This document shows positions 26,885 through 35,528 of a stretch of 64,000 nucleotides of DNA, piece by piece. Position 1 is the stretch's first letter. Each line of letters opens with the position of its first letter. The notes beneath the pieces were generated by a model that was not told the origin of the DNA, made no database searches, and worked only from the letters and a program-made list of their open reading frames with translations. The position numbers and the translations under genes are program-made. The stretch comes from Sphingosinicella sp. BN140058 (GTDB taxonomy: Bacteria; Pseudomonadota; Alphaproteobacteria; Sphingomonadales; Sphingomonadaceae), in NCBI RefSeq assembly GCF_004135585.1, contig NZ_CP035501.1, positions 917,001 through 981,000 of the forward strand. The letters are read 5' to 3'.

Positions 26885-28015
26885 ATGATTTCACTCGTCA
26901 GCAGGCAGGCGATCGCGCTCACCGCGGCGATGTGGACCGCCGCGCTCTGCCTCATCCTGCTCCCATTGCTCGTCATCGGCGGTCCGCCTCGGCCGGCGAT
27001 GCTGCTCAACATCGGATCGACCCTGATCATCGGCCTGGCGGCGTCGGCACTTCTCTACCGGATCGCGGGCCGGCTCGCAGCACGGTCCGCATGGCTGCGC
27101 GGGGCCGGCCTAGCGGCGGCGGTGCTCGTGCTGGCCGGGTTGATCGCGCTGGCCGACGCGGCGAAGGACCGCGCGCTGATGGCGCATTTCGAGCCGGCGG
27201 CGCCGAGCCGGCCGGTGCTCCTGGGCGCGAGCGGCAATCTGATCCTGTTCGCCCTGCTGCTGGGTTTCACCGCCGCTTTGCACCTCGTCCTTCATGGCCA
27301 CGCACAGCTGCAGGCCCGCGAGCGCGAGCTCGCCGTGGCGCGGGAAGCGGCCGCCAGAGCGGAACTCGCCGCCGCCCAGGCGGAAGCGGCCGCGACCCAT
27401 GCCCGGTTGGCGGCGCTGCGCTACCAGCTCAATCCGCATTTCCTGTTCAACACGCTGAACGCGATCTCGTCGATGGTCGTGACCGGCCGCAACGATGCGG
27501 CCGAGGGCATGCTGACCAAGCTTTCCGAGTTCCTGCGGACGACGCTCGCGGCCCATCCGGATGCGCTGATCGCACTCCAGGACGAGCTCGCCTCGGTTGC
27601 CGACTACCTGGAGATCGAGCGATTCCGGCTGCGCGACCGGCTCGATTTCGAGGTCGATTGCCCGGCCTATCTCGCCGATGCACGGGTGCCGAGCTTCCTG
27701 CTTCAGCCGCTGATCGAGAATGCGATCAAGCATGGCGTGGCGCCGACCAGCCGTGCGGTGACGATCTCGGTGCGGGTGCGGCGGGCGGTCGGCGATCAGC
27801 TCCGTATCGTCGTCGCCGACGACGGCGGCGGCCCGGCCGCTGTTCCGGCTGCGGCGCCCGGCTTCGGCATCGGCCTGGCCAACGTCCAGGAGCGGCTGCG
27901 ATCGGTCTATGGACCCGCGGCGACGATCGAGACGACCCGTCCGGCGATCGGGTTCGAAGTCGCCGTCCAGCTTCCGCTCGGCACCCGCCACGTGCCGGAT
28001 CTTCGGGTCGCATGA
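26885..28015 (+). CDS. LytS/YehU-type sensor histidine kinase, copy 1
   Basis: A 376-residue kinase of the LytS family. Four hydrophobic helices fill residues ~8-140, then a coiled linker (ARERELAVAREAAARAELAA) and the His_kinase motif ALRYQLNPHFLFNTLNAISS with the phospho-accepting His about residue 185. The ATPase region has LQPLIENAIKHG (N-box) and GFGIGLANVQERL (G-box). Its stop overlaps the start of the LytTR regulator by 4 nt, so they are a coupled two-component pair. It is a clear paralogue of the protein at 31363-32484 (shared LRYQLNPHFLFNTLNAISS and LSEFLRxTLAA segments). No extracytoplasmic sensing domain is visible. Confidence 0.92.
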   Translation: MISLVSRQAIALTAAMWTAALCLILLPLLVIGGPPRPAMLLNIGSTLIIGLAASALLYRIAGRLAARSAWLRGAGLAAAVLVLAGLIALADAAKDRALMAHFEPAAPSRPVLLGASGNLILFALLLGFTAALHLVLHGHAQLQARERELAVAREAAARAELAAAQAEAAATHARLAALRYQLNPHFLFNTLNAISSMVVTGRNDAAEGMLTKLSEFLRTTLAAHPDALIALQDELASVADYLEIERFRLRDRLDFEVDCPAYLADARVPSFLLQPLIENAIKHGVAPTSRAVTISVRVRRAVGDQLRIVVADDGGGPAAVPAAAPGFGIGLANVQERLRSVYGPAATIETTRPAIGFEVAVQLPLGTRHVPDLRVA

Positions 28016-28743
28016 TGCGGGTACTGCTGGTCGACGACGAGCCGCCGGCGCTCGAGCGGCTCGACGCCTTTTTCCGCAACATCCCCGACGTGGCGGTGGT
28101 GGGCACGGCCGCCAACGGGATCGAAGCCACTGCGGCGATCGCCGCGCTTTCGCCCGATCTCGTCATGCTCGACATCCAAATGCCGGAGCTGAGTGGCCTG
28201 GCGGTGGCGGCGGCTTTGCCGTTCGACCGGCGGCCAGAAATCGTGTTCGTCACCGCCTTCGAGCATTTCGCGCCTGATGCGTTCGAGGTGGAGGCGGCCG
28301 ATTATCTGCTGAAGCCGGTCCGCTTCGACCGGCTGCGCGAAGCGGTTCAGCGCGCCCGCCGGCGCCAGGCCGGACGCGCCGCCGAACATGCGCCGGCCGC
28401 CGCGCCAAGCCCCTATGACGATGCTCTGTGGGTGCCGACCCGGACCGGCCAGGTGCGGGTGCCCGTCGACCAGATCGATCGGATCGAGGCCGCGCGCGAT
28501 TATGCGATGCTGCACACGCCGCTGCGCAGCTATCTCTATCGATCGACTATGTCGGCGCTGGCCGAGCGGATCGATCCGCAGCAACTGACCCGGGTCCATC
28601 GCTCCGCCTTCGTCCGCCTGTCCAAGGTCACGGAGGTGCAGCGCGACGGGCGCTGGCTGATGAACCTGGTGCTGGCCGACGGGGCGGTGGTCGCCGTCGG
28701 CCCCAATTACGTGCGCCCAGTGCTCGACAAGCTCGGGCGCTGA
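28012..28743 (+). CDS. LytTR response regulator, copy 1
   Basis: A 243-residue regulator. The receiver (residues 1-120) starts RVLLVDDEPPALERL with phospho-acceptor Asp54 (VMLDIQMPELSG), conserved Thr in FVTAFEHFAPDAFEVEAADY and Lys in LLKPVRF. The C-terminal LytTR DNA-binding domain has IDRIEAARDYAMLHT, YRSTMSALAERI and LTRVHRSAFVRLSKV. ATG at 28012 or 28015 both overlap the kinase stop. LytTR proteins bind direct repeats upstream of targets; a site could not be picked reliably. Paralogue of the regulator at 30602-31366. Confidence 0.93.
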   Translation: MMRVLLVDDEPPALERLDAFFRNIPDVAVVGTAANGIEATAAIAALSPDLVMLDIQMPELSGLAVAAALPFDRRPEIVFVTAFEHFAPDAFEVEAADYLLKPVRFDRLREAVQRARRRQAGRAAEHAPAAAPSPYDDALWVPTRTGQVRVPVDQIDRIEAARDYAMLHTPLRSYLYRSTMSALAERIDPQQLTRVHRSAFVRLSKVTEVQRDGRWLMNLVLADGAVVAVGPNYVRPVLDKLGR

Positions 28744-28930
28744 GCGCGGGCAGCTTCGCCCCCGCTTATCCATCTCACCGGACACGGCCTACCCTGCGCT
28801 TTCGACGCGACGCGGGCGGCGTTCGTCGCACGCGTCCAGATCGGGCGCGCAGCGCGCGGCTTTCGGCCCTCTGCGGCTGATTCGGCGGCGGCGGCGCGCC
28901 ATCCATCACCCGAGACAATCGGGAGGTACC

Positions 28931-29713
28931 ATGCAGAAAAGATCACATTGCAGGCTGCGGCTCGCCGCGCTCGCTGCCGGCATCGCCACCGCGTCCTTCG
29001 CCACGCCCGCGATCGCGCAGGACGGCGGCTGCGCGGCGCCATCGGTCACGCCGAAGAAGAAGGGCTTTGGCGGCCTGCTCTCGGCGGCACGCGGTTCCGG
29101 CCTGCTCGGATCGGTGATGGGCCGGGTGCGCGGCGACGGCAATCTTGGTGCAGACCTGCAAGGCACGGCCCGCGCCGCCGCGCGCCGGGCGGCCGACGGC
29201 GCGATCGCATGCGCCGAGCAGAGCGCGTCAGCCGCCAGCTCGGACGCAGCGGAAGCGGAGACCGGCCAGCCGACCGTGATGCACCAATCAGGCGCCCCGC
29301 GGGGGCAGCGCGCCCCGTCGGTCCGCTACCCGCACGAACTGCCCAAGCCGGCGGACAAGCTGGCCGAGTTCAAGGCCTATGACGAACTCGCGCGGGTGCG
29401 ATGCTTCGGCTGCGAAGGCGGGTTCGAGAATGAGGGCTTCCACGGCTATGCATTCAATCCGAACGGTGCGCGCGGCATCGACGTAGCCGCAATGATGGAG
29501 GCGATGGCGGCGGGCGAGAGCCGGACCTGGTCCGGCAGCGTGGTGAAGGGCCGGATCACCAAGATCGGCGAGGAAAAGCAGAGCGGCTTCCGCTGCATGC
29601 GGTTTCGGCTCCACATCGATCGCGGCGCCGGCAGCGCAGAGCGCGACAAGCTCTATTGCTGGGGAAGCCAGAACCAGTTCCTGCCCAAGGAGAGCTGGAT
29701 CGAAGTCTATTGA
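28931..29713 (+). CDS. Secreted hypothetical protein with KKKGFGGLL tract
   Basis: A 260-residue exported protein, signal peptide ending FATPAIAQDGG. Just after cleavage is a Lys-rich, Gly-rich stretch (TPKKKGFGGLLSAARGSGL) resembling the C-terminal tail of the secreted protein at 20415. The central part is Ala-rich and probably helical; the C-terminal ~120 residues (from ELARVRCFGCEGGFENEGFH) have a CFGC pair and look globular, ending FLPKESWIEVY. GGGAGG precedes the ATG by 5 nt. It sits between two LytTR modules. No known family is recognised. Confidence 0.75.
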   Translation: MQKRSHCRLRLAALAAGIATASFATPAIAQDGGCAAPSVTPKKKGFGGLLSAARGSGLLGSVMGRVRGDGNLGADLQGTARAAARRAADGAIACAEQSASAASSDAAEAETGQPTVMHQSGAPRGQRAPSVRYPHELPKPADKLAEFKAYDELARVRCFGCEGGFENEGFHGYAFNPNGARGIDVAAMMEAMAAGESRTWSGSVVKGRITKIGEEKQSGFRCMRFRLHIDRGAGSAERDKLYCWGSQNQFLPKESWIEVY

Positions 29714-29759
29714 GCGGGACCGTTTTGCTCCCTTCCTCAGCTCAATCAAGGTTGCTTCG

Positions 29760-30653
29760 ATGAACATGAACCCTGCGGCCGGATCCGGCCAGCGCCCGAT
29801 CGTGCCGTTCCTCGCTTTGGTCGCGGCGGCGACCGTCTTGCTCACCCTGCTCCTGATCCGGATCGGCGACCCGCGCGGGCCGGCGGCGATGCTGCTGATG
29901 TTGGCGATCATGTGGACGCCGGCTCTCGCCGCGTTCGCAACCCGGCTGCGATCCGCGCGGACGCTGCGCGGGTTCGGCTGGGGCCTTGGACCGGCGTGCT
30001 ATCTCGGCATCGCCTATGGCGTCACCTTCGCGATCGTCGCGATCCCCTTTCTGATCGCGATCGCCGGCGGTCACGGCACCGTCACCATGATTTGGTGGCC
30101 GAAGGCGGCCGGCAATTGGGGCCTGCCGGCCACGCCGCTGGCGGGGTTCCTGATGCTGGCGAGCGTCAACGTGCTGTTCGCGATGATCGCGGCGGTCGGC
30201 GAGGAGCTCGGCTGGCGCGGCTATCTGGTGCCCGCGCTGGCAGTGCGGCATCGCCTCCCCGCGATTACCGCGATCACTTGGGCGGTGACCTTGCTCTATC
30301 ACCTGCCGGCGATGATCGGCGCGGACTATCGGAGTGCGACGGCTCCTTTGTGGTTTTCGATCGCCTGCTTCGCCGCGATGCTTTTACCGCTATGCGCGTT
30401 CATGGCCTGGCTGCGGCTGCGTTCCGGCAGCGTCTGGCCGTGCGTGCTCGCCCACGGCGCCCACAACAGCTTCGCCCAGGAGATGTGGCCGTCGGCGGTC
30501 GTGCCCGACGCGCTGACGCCGTGGCTCGTCGGCGAATTCGGCGCCCTCACCCCGCTCGTCGCGCTGCTCGCGGTCGGGGCGCTGGTCACGCTGGCCCCGT
30601 TTCAGCCGGGTTCCCGGGCCAAGCCCAGCCGCGCCAGCACCGCCCTGACATAG
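29760..30653 (+). CDS. CPBP-family (CaaX-type/Abi) intramembrane protease
   Basis: A 297-residue polytopic protein of the CPBP family. About seven membrane helices are visible. The motif-1 glutamates with Arg occur in AAVGEELGWRGYLVPALA (EExxxR, around residue 150), motif 2 is TWAVTLLYHLPAM (conserved His), and motif 3 is CVLAHGAHNSF (HxxxN-like). These residues place the active site in the membrane. Bacterial members act as proteases or bacteriocin self-immunity factors; the substrate is unknown. Its last ~17 codons run antiparallel over the end of the LytTR gene on the other strand (52 bp overlap). AAGG sits 8 nt before the ATG. Confidence 0.88.
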   Translation: MNMNPAAGSGQRPIVPFLALVAAATVLLTLLLIRIGDPRGPAAMLLMLAIMWTPALAAFATRLRSARTLRGFGWGLGPACYLGIAYGVTFAIVAIPFLIAIAGGHGTVTMIWWPKAAGNWGLPATPLAGFLMLASVNVLFAMIAAVGEELGWRGYLVPALAVRHRLPAITAITWAVTLLYHLPAMIGADYRSATAPLWFSIACFAAMLLPLCAFMAWLRLRSGSVWPCVLAHGAHNSFAQEMWPSAVVPDALTPWLVGEFGALTPLVALLAVGALVTLAPFQPGSRAKPSRASTALT

Positions 30654-31366
30654 CTGGGCCCCACCTGCACCACCGCCCCGTCCTCCATCTTCAGCGCGAT
30701 CAGACCGCGGCCCAGCCGTTCGATTCCGGCAACCAATGCGGGCCGTATGAAGGTCGAGCGGTGGACACGCATCAGCCCCTCGCTGTCGAGCAGCGCCTCC
30801 AGCGCCGTCATCGAGATGCGATGGATGTAGCTGCGGGTGGCGGTATGGAGCAGGACGTAATCCTTCGCCGCCTCGATCCATTCGATCTGATCGATCGGCA
30901 GGCGCACCTGGCCATGGGTAACCTGAACCCAGATCGCATCCGCGCCCTTCGCTGAGCCGGTCTCCGCAAGCGCGGCGAGCCGGTCTTCGGCATCGCGCAG
31001 GGCGCGGCGACGGCGGGCACGGCCGACCGCCTGGCGCAGCCGATCGAAGCGCACCGGCTTCAGCAGATAGTCGGCGGCCTCGACTTCGAAGGCGTCGGGC
31101 GCATATTGCTCGAACGCGGTCACGAACACGATTTCGGGCCGCTCCGCCTCGGGCAGGTCGGACGCGACCCGCAATCCGCTTTTCTGCGGCATCGAGATGT
31201 CTAGCATGACCAGATCGGGCCTCAGCGCGCCGATCTGCGCCTCCGCCTCGCGACCGGTGGCGGCGGTGCCGACGATCTCGGTGTCGTCGATATCATCGAA
31301 CAAGGTCGCCAGACGGCGCAGGGCCAGCGGCTCGTCGTCGACGAGGAGAACGCGAAGGCGGCTCAT
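30602..31366 (-). CDS. LytTR response regulator, copy 2
   Basis: A 254-residue regulator with receiver Asp56 (VMLDISMPQKSG), FVTAFEQYAPDAFEVEAADY, LLKPVRF and a LytTR domain (IEWIEAAKDYVLLHT, SMTALEALLD, LMRVHRSTFIRPALV). It is very similar along its length to the protein at 28012, including the shared AFEVEAADYLLKPVRFDRLR block. The start ATG at 31366 overlaps the kinase stop by 4 nt. Convergent with the CPBP gene. Its position points the pair toward the first pair, making an inverted paralogous arrangement. Confidence 0.93.
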   Translation of the reverse strand: MSRLRVLLVDDEPLALRRLATLFDDIDDTEIVGTAATGREAEAQIGALRPDLVMLDISMPQKSGLRVASDLPEAERPEIVFVTAFEQYAPDAFEVEAADYLLKPVRFDRLRQAVGRARRRRALRDAEDRLAALAETGSAKGADAIWVQVTHGQVRLPIDQIEWIEAAKDYVLLHTATRSYIHRISMTALEALLDSEGLMRVHRSTFIRPALVAGIERLGRGLIALKMEDGAVVQVGPSYVRAVLARLGLAREPG

Positions 31367-32484
31367 GCCGCACGCTCCTGAACGACGGCCGGGCGCCGCG
31401 CGAGCGGCATGCGCAAGACGGAAACGAAGCCGCGGTCGCGCCGCCCCGTCTCGAGCGTCGCATCGCCTCCGTAGAGCGTGTGCAGGCGCTGGCGAATGTT
31501 GGCGATGCCGAGGCCGGTGCCCGGCTTTGGCGGCGTGTCCGCGGCGACCGCGTCATCCTCGACGACGATCACCAGCGTGTCGCCATCGGCTGTCGCCTCC
31601 ACCCGCACCGAGACCGGCTCGGCGGACGGCGCGACGCCATATTTGACCGCATTTTCGACCAGGGGCTGGAGCACGAAGCTCGGCACCAGAGCGTCGTTGA
31701 GCGCGGCGGGACAGACGAACGCGACCTCCAGGCGCTCGCCGAAACGGACGCTCTCGATCTCGAGATAATGCTGGAGCGTTGCTAATTCGTCCTCCAGCGA
31801 AATCACCCCCTCGGGCGCCGCCGCCAGCGTCGCGCGGAGGAATTCCGACAACTTGCCGAGCATCGCGTCGGCGGGTTCATAGTCGCGCGTGACGATCAGC
31901 GAGGAAATGGCGTTGAGCGTGTTGAACAGGAAATGCGGGTTGAGCTGGTAGCGCAAGGCCGCTAGCCGGGCGGCGCTCGCCGCCGCATCGGCCTTGCTCG
32001 CCAATTCCCGCGCCAGCGCGAGCTCGCGCTCCCGGTCGCGCGCCAGATTGTTGGCCTCGATCACCGTGAAGGCGGCGCCGAGCAGCGCGAACTGCCAGAC
32101 CAAGGCGACGAAGTTGTTGGTCGCCCGCAGCGCGAACGGCACCGGCCTTTGCGGCGATACGGCGAGGCGGGCGATCCATTCGCCGGTCGCGGCATCGATA
32201 AGGGCGAGTAGGCCGGAGGCGGCGAAGACGGCGATGCCGAGCGCCGCCAGACGCGCGGCGGGGTGGCGGCGCCGGGTGGCGCGCACGACCATATAGATGG
32301 CGGCGGACAGGGTCGTGCCCAGGGTGCAGATGAGCAGCACGGTGACGAACACGTACAAGGTCACGCCGCTGAACAGATGATAGGGGATCAGGTAAAGGAT
32401 CGCCGAAAGCGTCCAGGTCGCGACCGTGAGCGCGATCGCCTGCCGGAGGTCGGTGCGGGCGGAAAGGTGGATTGGGTCCGTCAT
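31363..32484 (-). CDS. LytS/YehU-type sensor histidine kinase, copy 2
   Basis: A 373-residue LytS-family kinase. Hydrophobic helices lie at residues ~12-32, 40-62, 78-98 and 115-140; then the coiled linker ARDRERELALARELASKADA and ALRYQLNPHFLFNTLNAISS with phospho-acceptor His near residue 184. The ATPase part has LQPLVENAVKYG and GTGLGIANIRQRL. It is the paralogue of 26885-28015. It is the first gene of a two-gene transcript with the LytTR partner. A weak ribosome site precedes 32484. Confidence 0.92.
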   Translation of the reverse strand: MTDPIHLSARTDLRQAIALTVATWTLSAILYLIPYHLFSGVTLYVFVTVLLICTLGTTLSAAIYMVVRATRRRHPAARLAALGIAVFAASGLLALIDAATGEWIARLAVSPQRPVPFALRATNNFVALVWQFALLGAAFTVIEANNLARDRERELALARELASKADAAASAARLAALRYQLNPHFLFNTLNAISSLIVTRDYEPADAMLGKLSEFLRATLAAAPEGVISLEDELATLQHYLEIESVRFGERLEVAFVCPAALNDALVPSFVLQPLVENAVKYGVAPSAEPVSVRVEATADGDTLVIVVEDDAVAADTPPKPGTGLGIANIRQRLHTLYGGDATLETGRRDRGFVSVLRMPLARRPAVVQERAA

Positions 32485-32656
32485 GCCGCCGGGAGTACAG
32501 CATCGAGGGCGGCGGCGCGTCCAGCCCGGTCGCAGCCAGGACCGGCTTCATCGCGCGCCTGCCGCTTGCGCGCCGCCCGGGCGCGATCGGTCGCAGCGGG
32601 GCGGCCCCGCCCGCCGCCTCTCCCTAGGGCAGGCCGGACCGGCAGGGAGAAATAGC

Positions 32657-33151
32657 ATGAACAGGATGACGGCGCTCGCAATCGCGGCCGCCACGGTGCA
32701 GGCGGGCTCGTCGGCGGCGGCGACCCGGACGGAGCTCGACCCACACGCTGTCGCGGCCATCGAAAGCGTGGCGCGCGACTATGTGGACGGCCAGCTCGAC
32801 GGCGACGTCAAACGCGTCGCGCAGGCGCTTCACCCGGATCTCGCAAAGCGGGCGGTGGCGCGCGAGACCGCGACCGCGCGCGAGCTCTTCCCATTGCGGC
32901 GGATGTCCGCGGACGAACTGATCGCCCTGACGGCGCAGGGCGTCCTCAAGACGCCGCGCGCGCAGTGGGAGCGGTCGGTCCGGGTGCTCGACATCGCCGG
33001 GAATGCCGCCGTCGCCCGCGTCGAGACGCCCTGGTTCGTCGACTTCTTCCATCTCGGGCGTTTCGGCGAGCGATGGCTGATCGTCAATGCGCTGTGGTGG
33101 CCCAAGCCGGCTGTCGCCCCGACCACGTCCGATCGCAACCCTTCGCCCTGA
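32657..33151 (+). CDS. Secreted NTF2-like (lumazine-binding type) protein
   Basis: A 164-residue exported protein: signal peptide of about 22 residues (ALAIAAATVQAGSSAAA), then a single cone-fold domain of the putative lumazine-binding (Lumazine_bd_2) group. The family pattern is SVARDYVDGQLDGDVKRVAQALHPDLAKR and a closing strand GRFGERWLIVNALWWP. GGGAG lies 7 nt upstream of ATG 32657. It is divergent from the second LytS gene 172 bp away. Ligand unknown. Confidence 0.82.
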   Translation: MNRMTALAIAAATVQAGSSAAATRTELDPHAVAAIESVARDYVDGQLDGDVKRVAQALHPDLAKRAVARETATARELFPLRRMSADELIALTAQGVLKTPRAQWERSVRVLDIAGNAAVARVETPWFVDFFHLGRFGERWLIVNALWWPKPAVAPTTSDRNPSP

Positions 33152-33237
33152 GATGGGCGGCGTCGGCGCTGTTGCGCCCTGCCCCGCGGTCCTTGCGGCA
33201 CGATCCGGCCGAAATTCCGGACTCGTCCTGGCGCGGG

Positions 33238-33600
33238 CTAATCGAGGTTCCTGCACATCTTGCGCGCCTGGCCCTTGAGCTGGGTCAGGTGGAGGGAGAT
33301 CAGGAAGCGCGGGTTGCCGTTGCTGTTGCGATCGTCCCAGCGACAGCTGGGCGTGTCCGCTATGCCGGCCTTTTTCCCATCCTCGATCACCGCGCCGAAC
33401 CGGGTGCAGGCGGCGGCACGATCGGGGCCGTCGCTCTGCTCGACCGCGTTCAGCAGCTCGGCCGCCTTTGCGGCGGTCACTGCCCCCGCCTCTTCTGCGG
33501 TGCAGAGACGCGTTTCGCCTGCTTGCGGCGACGCCTCCTCCGCCGTGGAGCAGGATGCGACTAACGCGGCAAGGGGCAGGACGCTCAGCAGCACTCTCAT
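33238..33600 (-). CDS. Small lipoprotein
   Basis: A 120-residue protein with a lipobox (LPLAALVASCSTA) after a short signal, so the mature N-terminal Cys should be lipidated. The rest has three more cysteines (RLCTAEEAGAV, AAACTRFGAV, PSCRWDDR, MCRNLD) that likely form disulfides, and no domain I recognise. The start at 33600 gives the signal peptide; the frame upstream to 33726 is non-conserved. It converges on the lumazine-type gene. Confidence 0.75.
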   Translation of the reverse strand: MRVLLSVLPLAALVASCSTAEEASPQAGETRLCTAEEAGAVTAAKAAELLNAVEQSDGPDRAAACTRFGAVIEDGKKAGIADTPSCRWDDRNSNGNPRFLISLHLTQLKGQARKMCRNLD

Positions 33601-33805
33601 CCGCTTCAAGACTCCGTTGCGGTCGCGATCGGACCTTAAGCTTCGTCCGCAGCCCCCCACAAGCCTCGGAGAGTGGAGGCTTACCCACGCGGGATCGGGT
33701 GCTCTCGCATGAATGGCGGCAGGCACCGCGACTTCTCAACGTTCGCTGACGGCCGCGAATATTTTATCCCTCTCGTCCCCGCCCGGGCAGCGATAGTGAC
33801 CGGGG

Positions 33806-34453
33806 ATGAGCAGCGACCAACGCCCCGATCCGTCCCTCGCCCAAGCCATCGACCCGACTCGGCTGGAGAGCATCGTCTGTTTCCTGCAGTCGGCGGCAGC
33901 GCTGAAGGACACGTTGCGGAGCGGCAGGACGGCGAGCGGACGTCAGGAGAGCACAGCCGATCACAGCTGGCGTCTCGGCCTGCTGGCCATGCTGCTGGCC
34001 GACGATCTCGACGGCATCAATCTCGTCCGCCTGCTGCAGCTCTGCCTCGTTCACGATCTCGCCGAGGCGATTACCGGCGACGTGCCGGCCCCCTGTCAGG
34101 GGCCCGCCGACGGCAGAAAGGCGCGCGAGCGGGCGGCGCTTCGCGACCTTTGCGCGCCGCTCCCCGAAGACCTTCGGCACCGGGTCGAGGCGCTGTGCGA
34201 GGATTATGAGTCCTGCGGCTCGCCGGAGAGCCTGATCGCCAAGGGCTTGGACAAGATAGAGACGATGCTGCAGCATCTGATCGGTGCCAACCCCGCAGGC
34301 TTCGATTACCGCTTCAACCTGAGCTACGGGCGCCAGATCACCGACCGCCACCCTCTGCTGCGGCAGATGCGCTCCGACGTCGACGCGCAGACGCGTCGCC
34401 GGATTGCGGACGAGCGCGCGGATGCAGGCACGTCTCAGACCTTCAGTGCATAG
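33806..34453 (+). CDS. HD-domain phosphohydrolase (YfbR/HDDC2-like)
   Basis: A 215-residue cytoplasmic HD-superfamily protein. The metal ligands are H in ESTADHSWRLGLLA, HD in LCLVHDLAEAITGD, and a final D in LDKIETMLQHL. The layout matches HDDC2/5'-nucleotidase YfbR-type enzymes, which act on deoxynucleoside monophosphates; exact substrate here is not known. The ATG at 33806 has no strong ribosome site. Downstream it converges on the DJ-1-like gene. Confidence 0.85.
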   Translation: MSSDQRPDPSLAQAIDPTRLESIVCFLQSAAALKDTLRSGRTASGRQESTADHSWRLGLLAMLLADDLDGINLVRLLQLCLVHDLAEAITGDVPAPCQGPADGRKARERAALRDLCAPLPEDLRHRVEALCEDYESCGSPESLIAKGLDKIETMLQHLIGANPAGFDYRFNLSYGRQITDRHPLLRQMRSDVDAQTRRRIADERADAGTSQTFSA

Positions 34454-34563
34454 CACCAAAGCGCCGAAGATTTCAGAGCGTGTCCATCGGCGCCTGAACC
34501 GCTCGGCTCGGAACGGCAGGGCCGGCAAGCACCGACCCCGCCATTCCGCCCGCCTAGTGCAAA

Positions 34564-35259
34564 TCAGCGCAGGGCAGCGAGCACGGCGTCGGCGAGCGGC
34601 GCGCTCGAGGCCGGGTTCTGGCCGGTGAGGAGGTTGCCGTCGCGGACGATATGGGCGCCCCAGTTCGGTCCCTTCTCGTACCGCGCACCCGATTTGCGGA
34701 GCGTATCGGCAAGCAGCCAGGGCGCGTTGTCGGCAGTGCCGAGCTCCACCTCTTCCTCGTCGCTGAACGAGGTCATCGCCCGCCCCGCGAACAGCCATTT
34801 GCCGTCAGTACCGCGGGCGGCGAGCAAGGCCGCCTGGCCGTGGCAGACCGGCGCGATCAGGATGCCGGCACGATCCGCCTCGACAAGGATCCGCCCCATG
34901 TCGGCATCCTTGTACAGATCCTCGACCGGACCGTGGCCGCCGGGAATGACGATCGCGTCGTAGCGGCGGCCGTCCACATCGGCCAGCACCAGGGGATGGG
35001 CGAGGCGTTCTGCGATCGACTCGAGATAGGCGCGGAAGTGATCGACGTTGGCAAAGCCGACCACGTCGGGGTTCATGCTGTGCGGATCGATCTTCGGCGC
35101 GACTCCGCCCGGCGTGGCGATGTCGACGGTGCAGCCTTCCGCGATGAATTTCTCGTCCATGACGACGAATTCCTCGGCCCAGACGCCGCTTTGATATTTG
35201 GAGCCATCGGCGCGGGTCCAGGTGTCGGCCGCGGACAGGACGATCAGGATCTTGGTCAT
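34564..35259 (-). CDS. DJ-1/PfpI-family class I glutamine amidotransferase-like protein
   Basis: A 231-residue protein of the Hsp31/DJ-1 group. The nucleophile elbow is LIAPVCHGQAALLA (Cys about residue 131). The acidic partner lies in SGVWAEEFVV, and VIPGGHGPVEDL is the typical glycine loop. Members act as glyoxalase III or deglycase-type chaperones. Start at 35259 with GAGGAG 8 nt upstream; the long frame upstream of it covers the intergenic region and is rejected. The divergent LysR-type gene suggests regulation by it. Confidence 0.9.
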   Translation of the reverse strand: MTKILIVLSAADTWTRADGSKYQSGVWAEEFVVMDEKFIAEGCTVDIATPGGVAPKIDPHSMNPDVVGFANVDHFRAYLESIAERLAHPLVLADVDGRRYDAIVIPGGHGPVEDLYKDADMGRILVEADRAGILIAPVCHGQAALLAARGTDGKWLFAGRAMTSFSDEEEVELGTADNAPWLLADTLRKSGARYEKGPNWGAHIVRDGNLLTGQNPASSAPLADAVLAALR

Positions 35260-35444
35260 TGTTCGTCTCCTCATGAATGCCGCCGTCAATCTGTCGGCGG
35301 CGAGTGATGCCGAGCCGCGCCCTCTCCCTTCGCTGAGACGGTCCGCCGGATGCGTGCGTTCGCGTGCGCAGGGAACCTGTTCCCGCAGCTTGCAAGCGAT
35401 CGTTCCAGTGGGCGCCCGCCATAACCTGGAGGCAGGTCGGCTGT

Positions 35445-35461
35445 TCTCGACATTATCGAGA
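35445..35461. promoter_or_regulatory. Palindromic LysR-type box 1
   Basis: Perfect inverted repeat TCTCGACATTATCGAGA: 6-bp arms, 5-bp spacer. It contains a T-N11-A LTTR core (35447-35459). It lies about 68 bp before the lysR start, in the divergent promoter. Confidence 0.6.
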
Positions 35462-35507
35462 TAGCCGCGCGGCGGAGCTGCTACAAAGACTTTGCATGTC
35501 GGGCTGC

Positions 35508-35524
35508 CATGCCTGTAAGGCATG
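35508..35524. promoter_or_regulatory. Palindromic LysR-type box 2
   Basis: Perfect inverted repeat CATGCCTGTAAGGCATG with the same 6-5-6 geometry and a T-N11-A core (35510-35522). It ends 4 nt before the ATG of the LysR gene. Centres of the two boxes are 63 bp apart. Confidence 0.55.
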
Positions 35525-35528
35525 ACGG

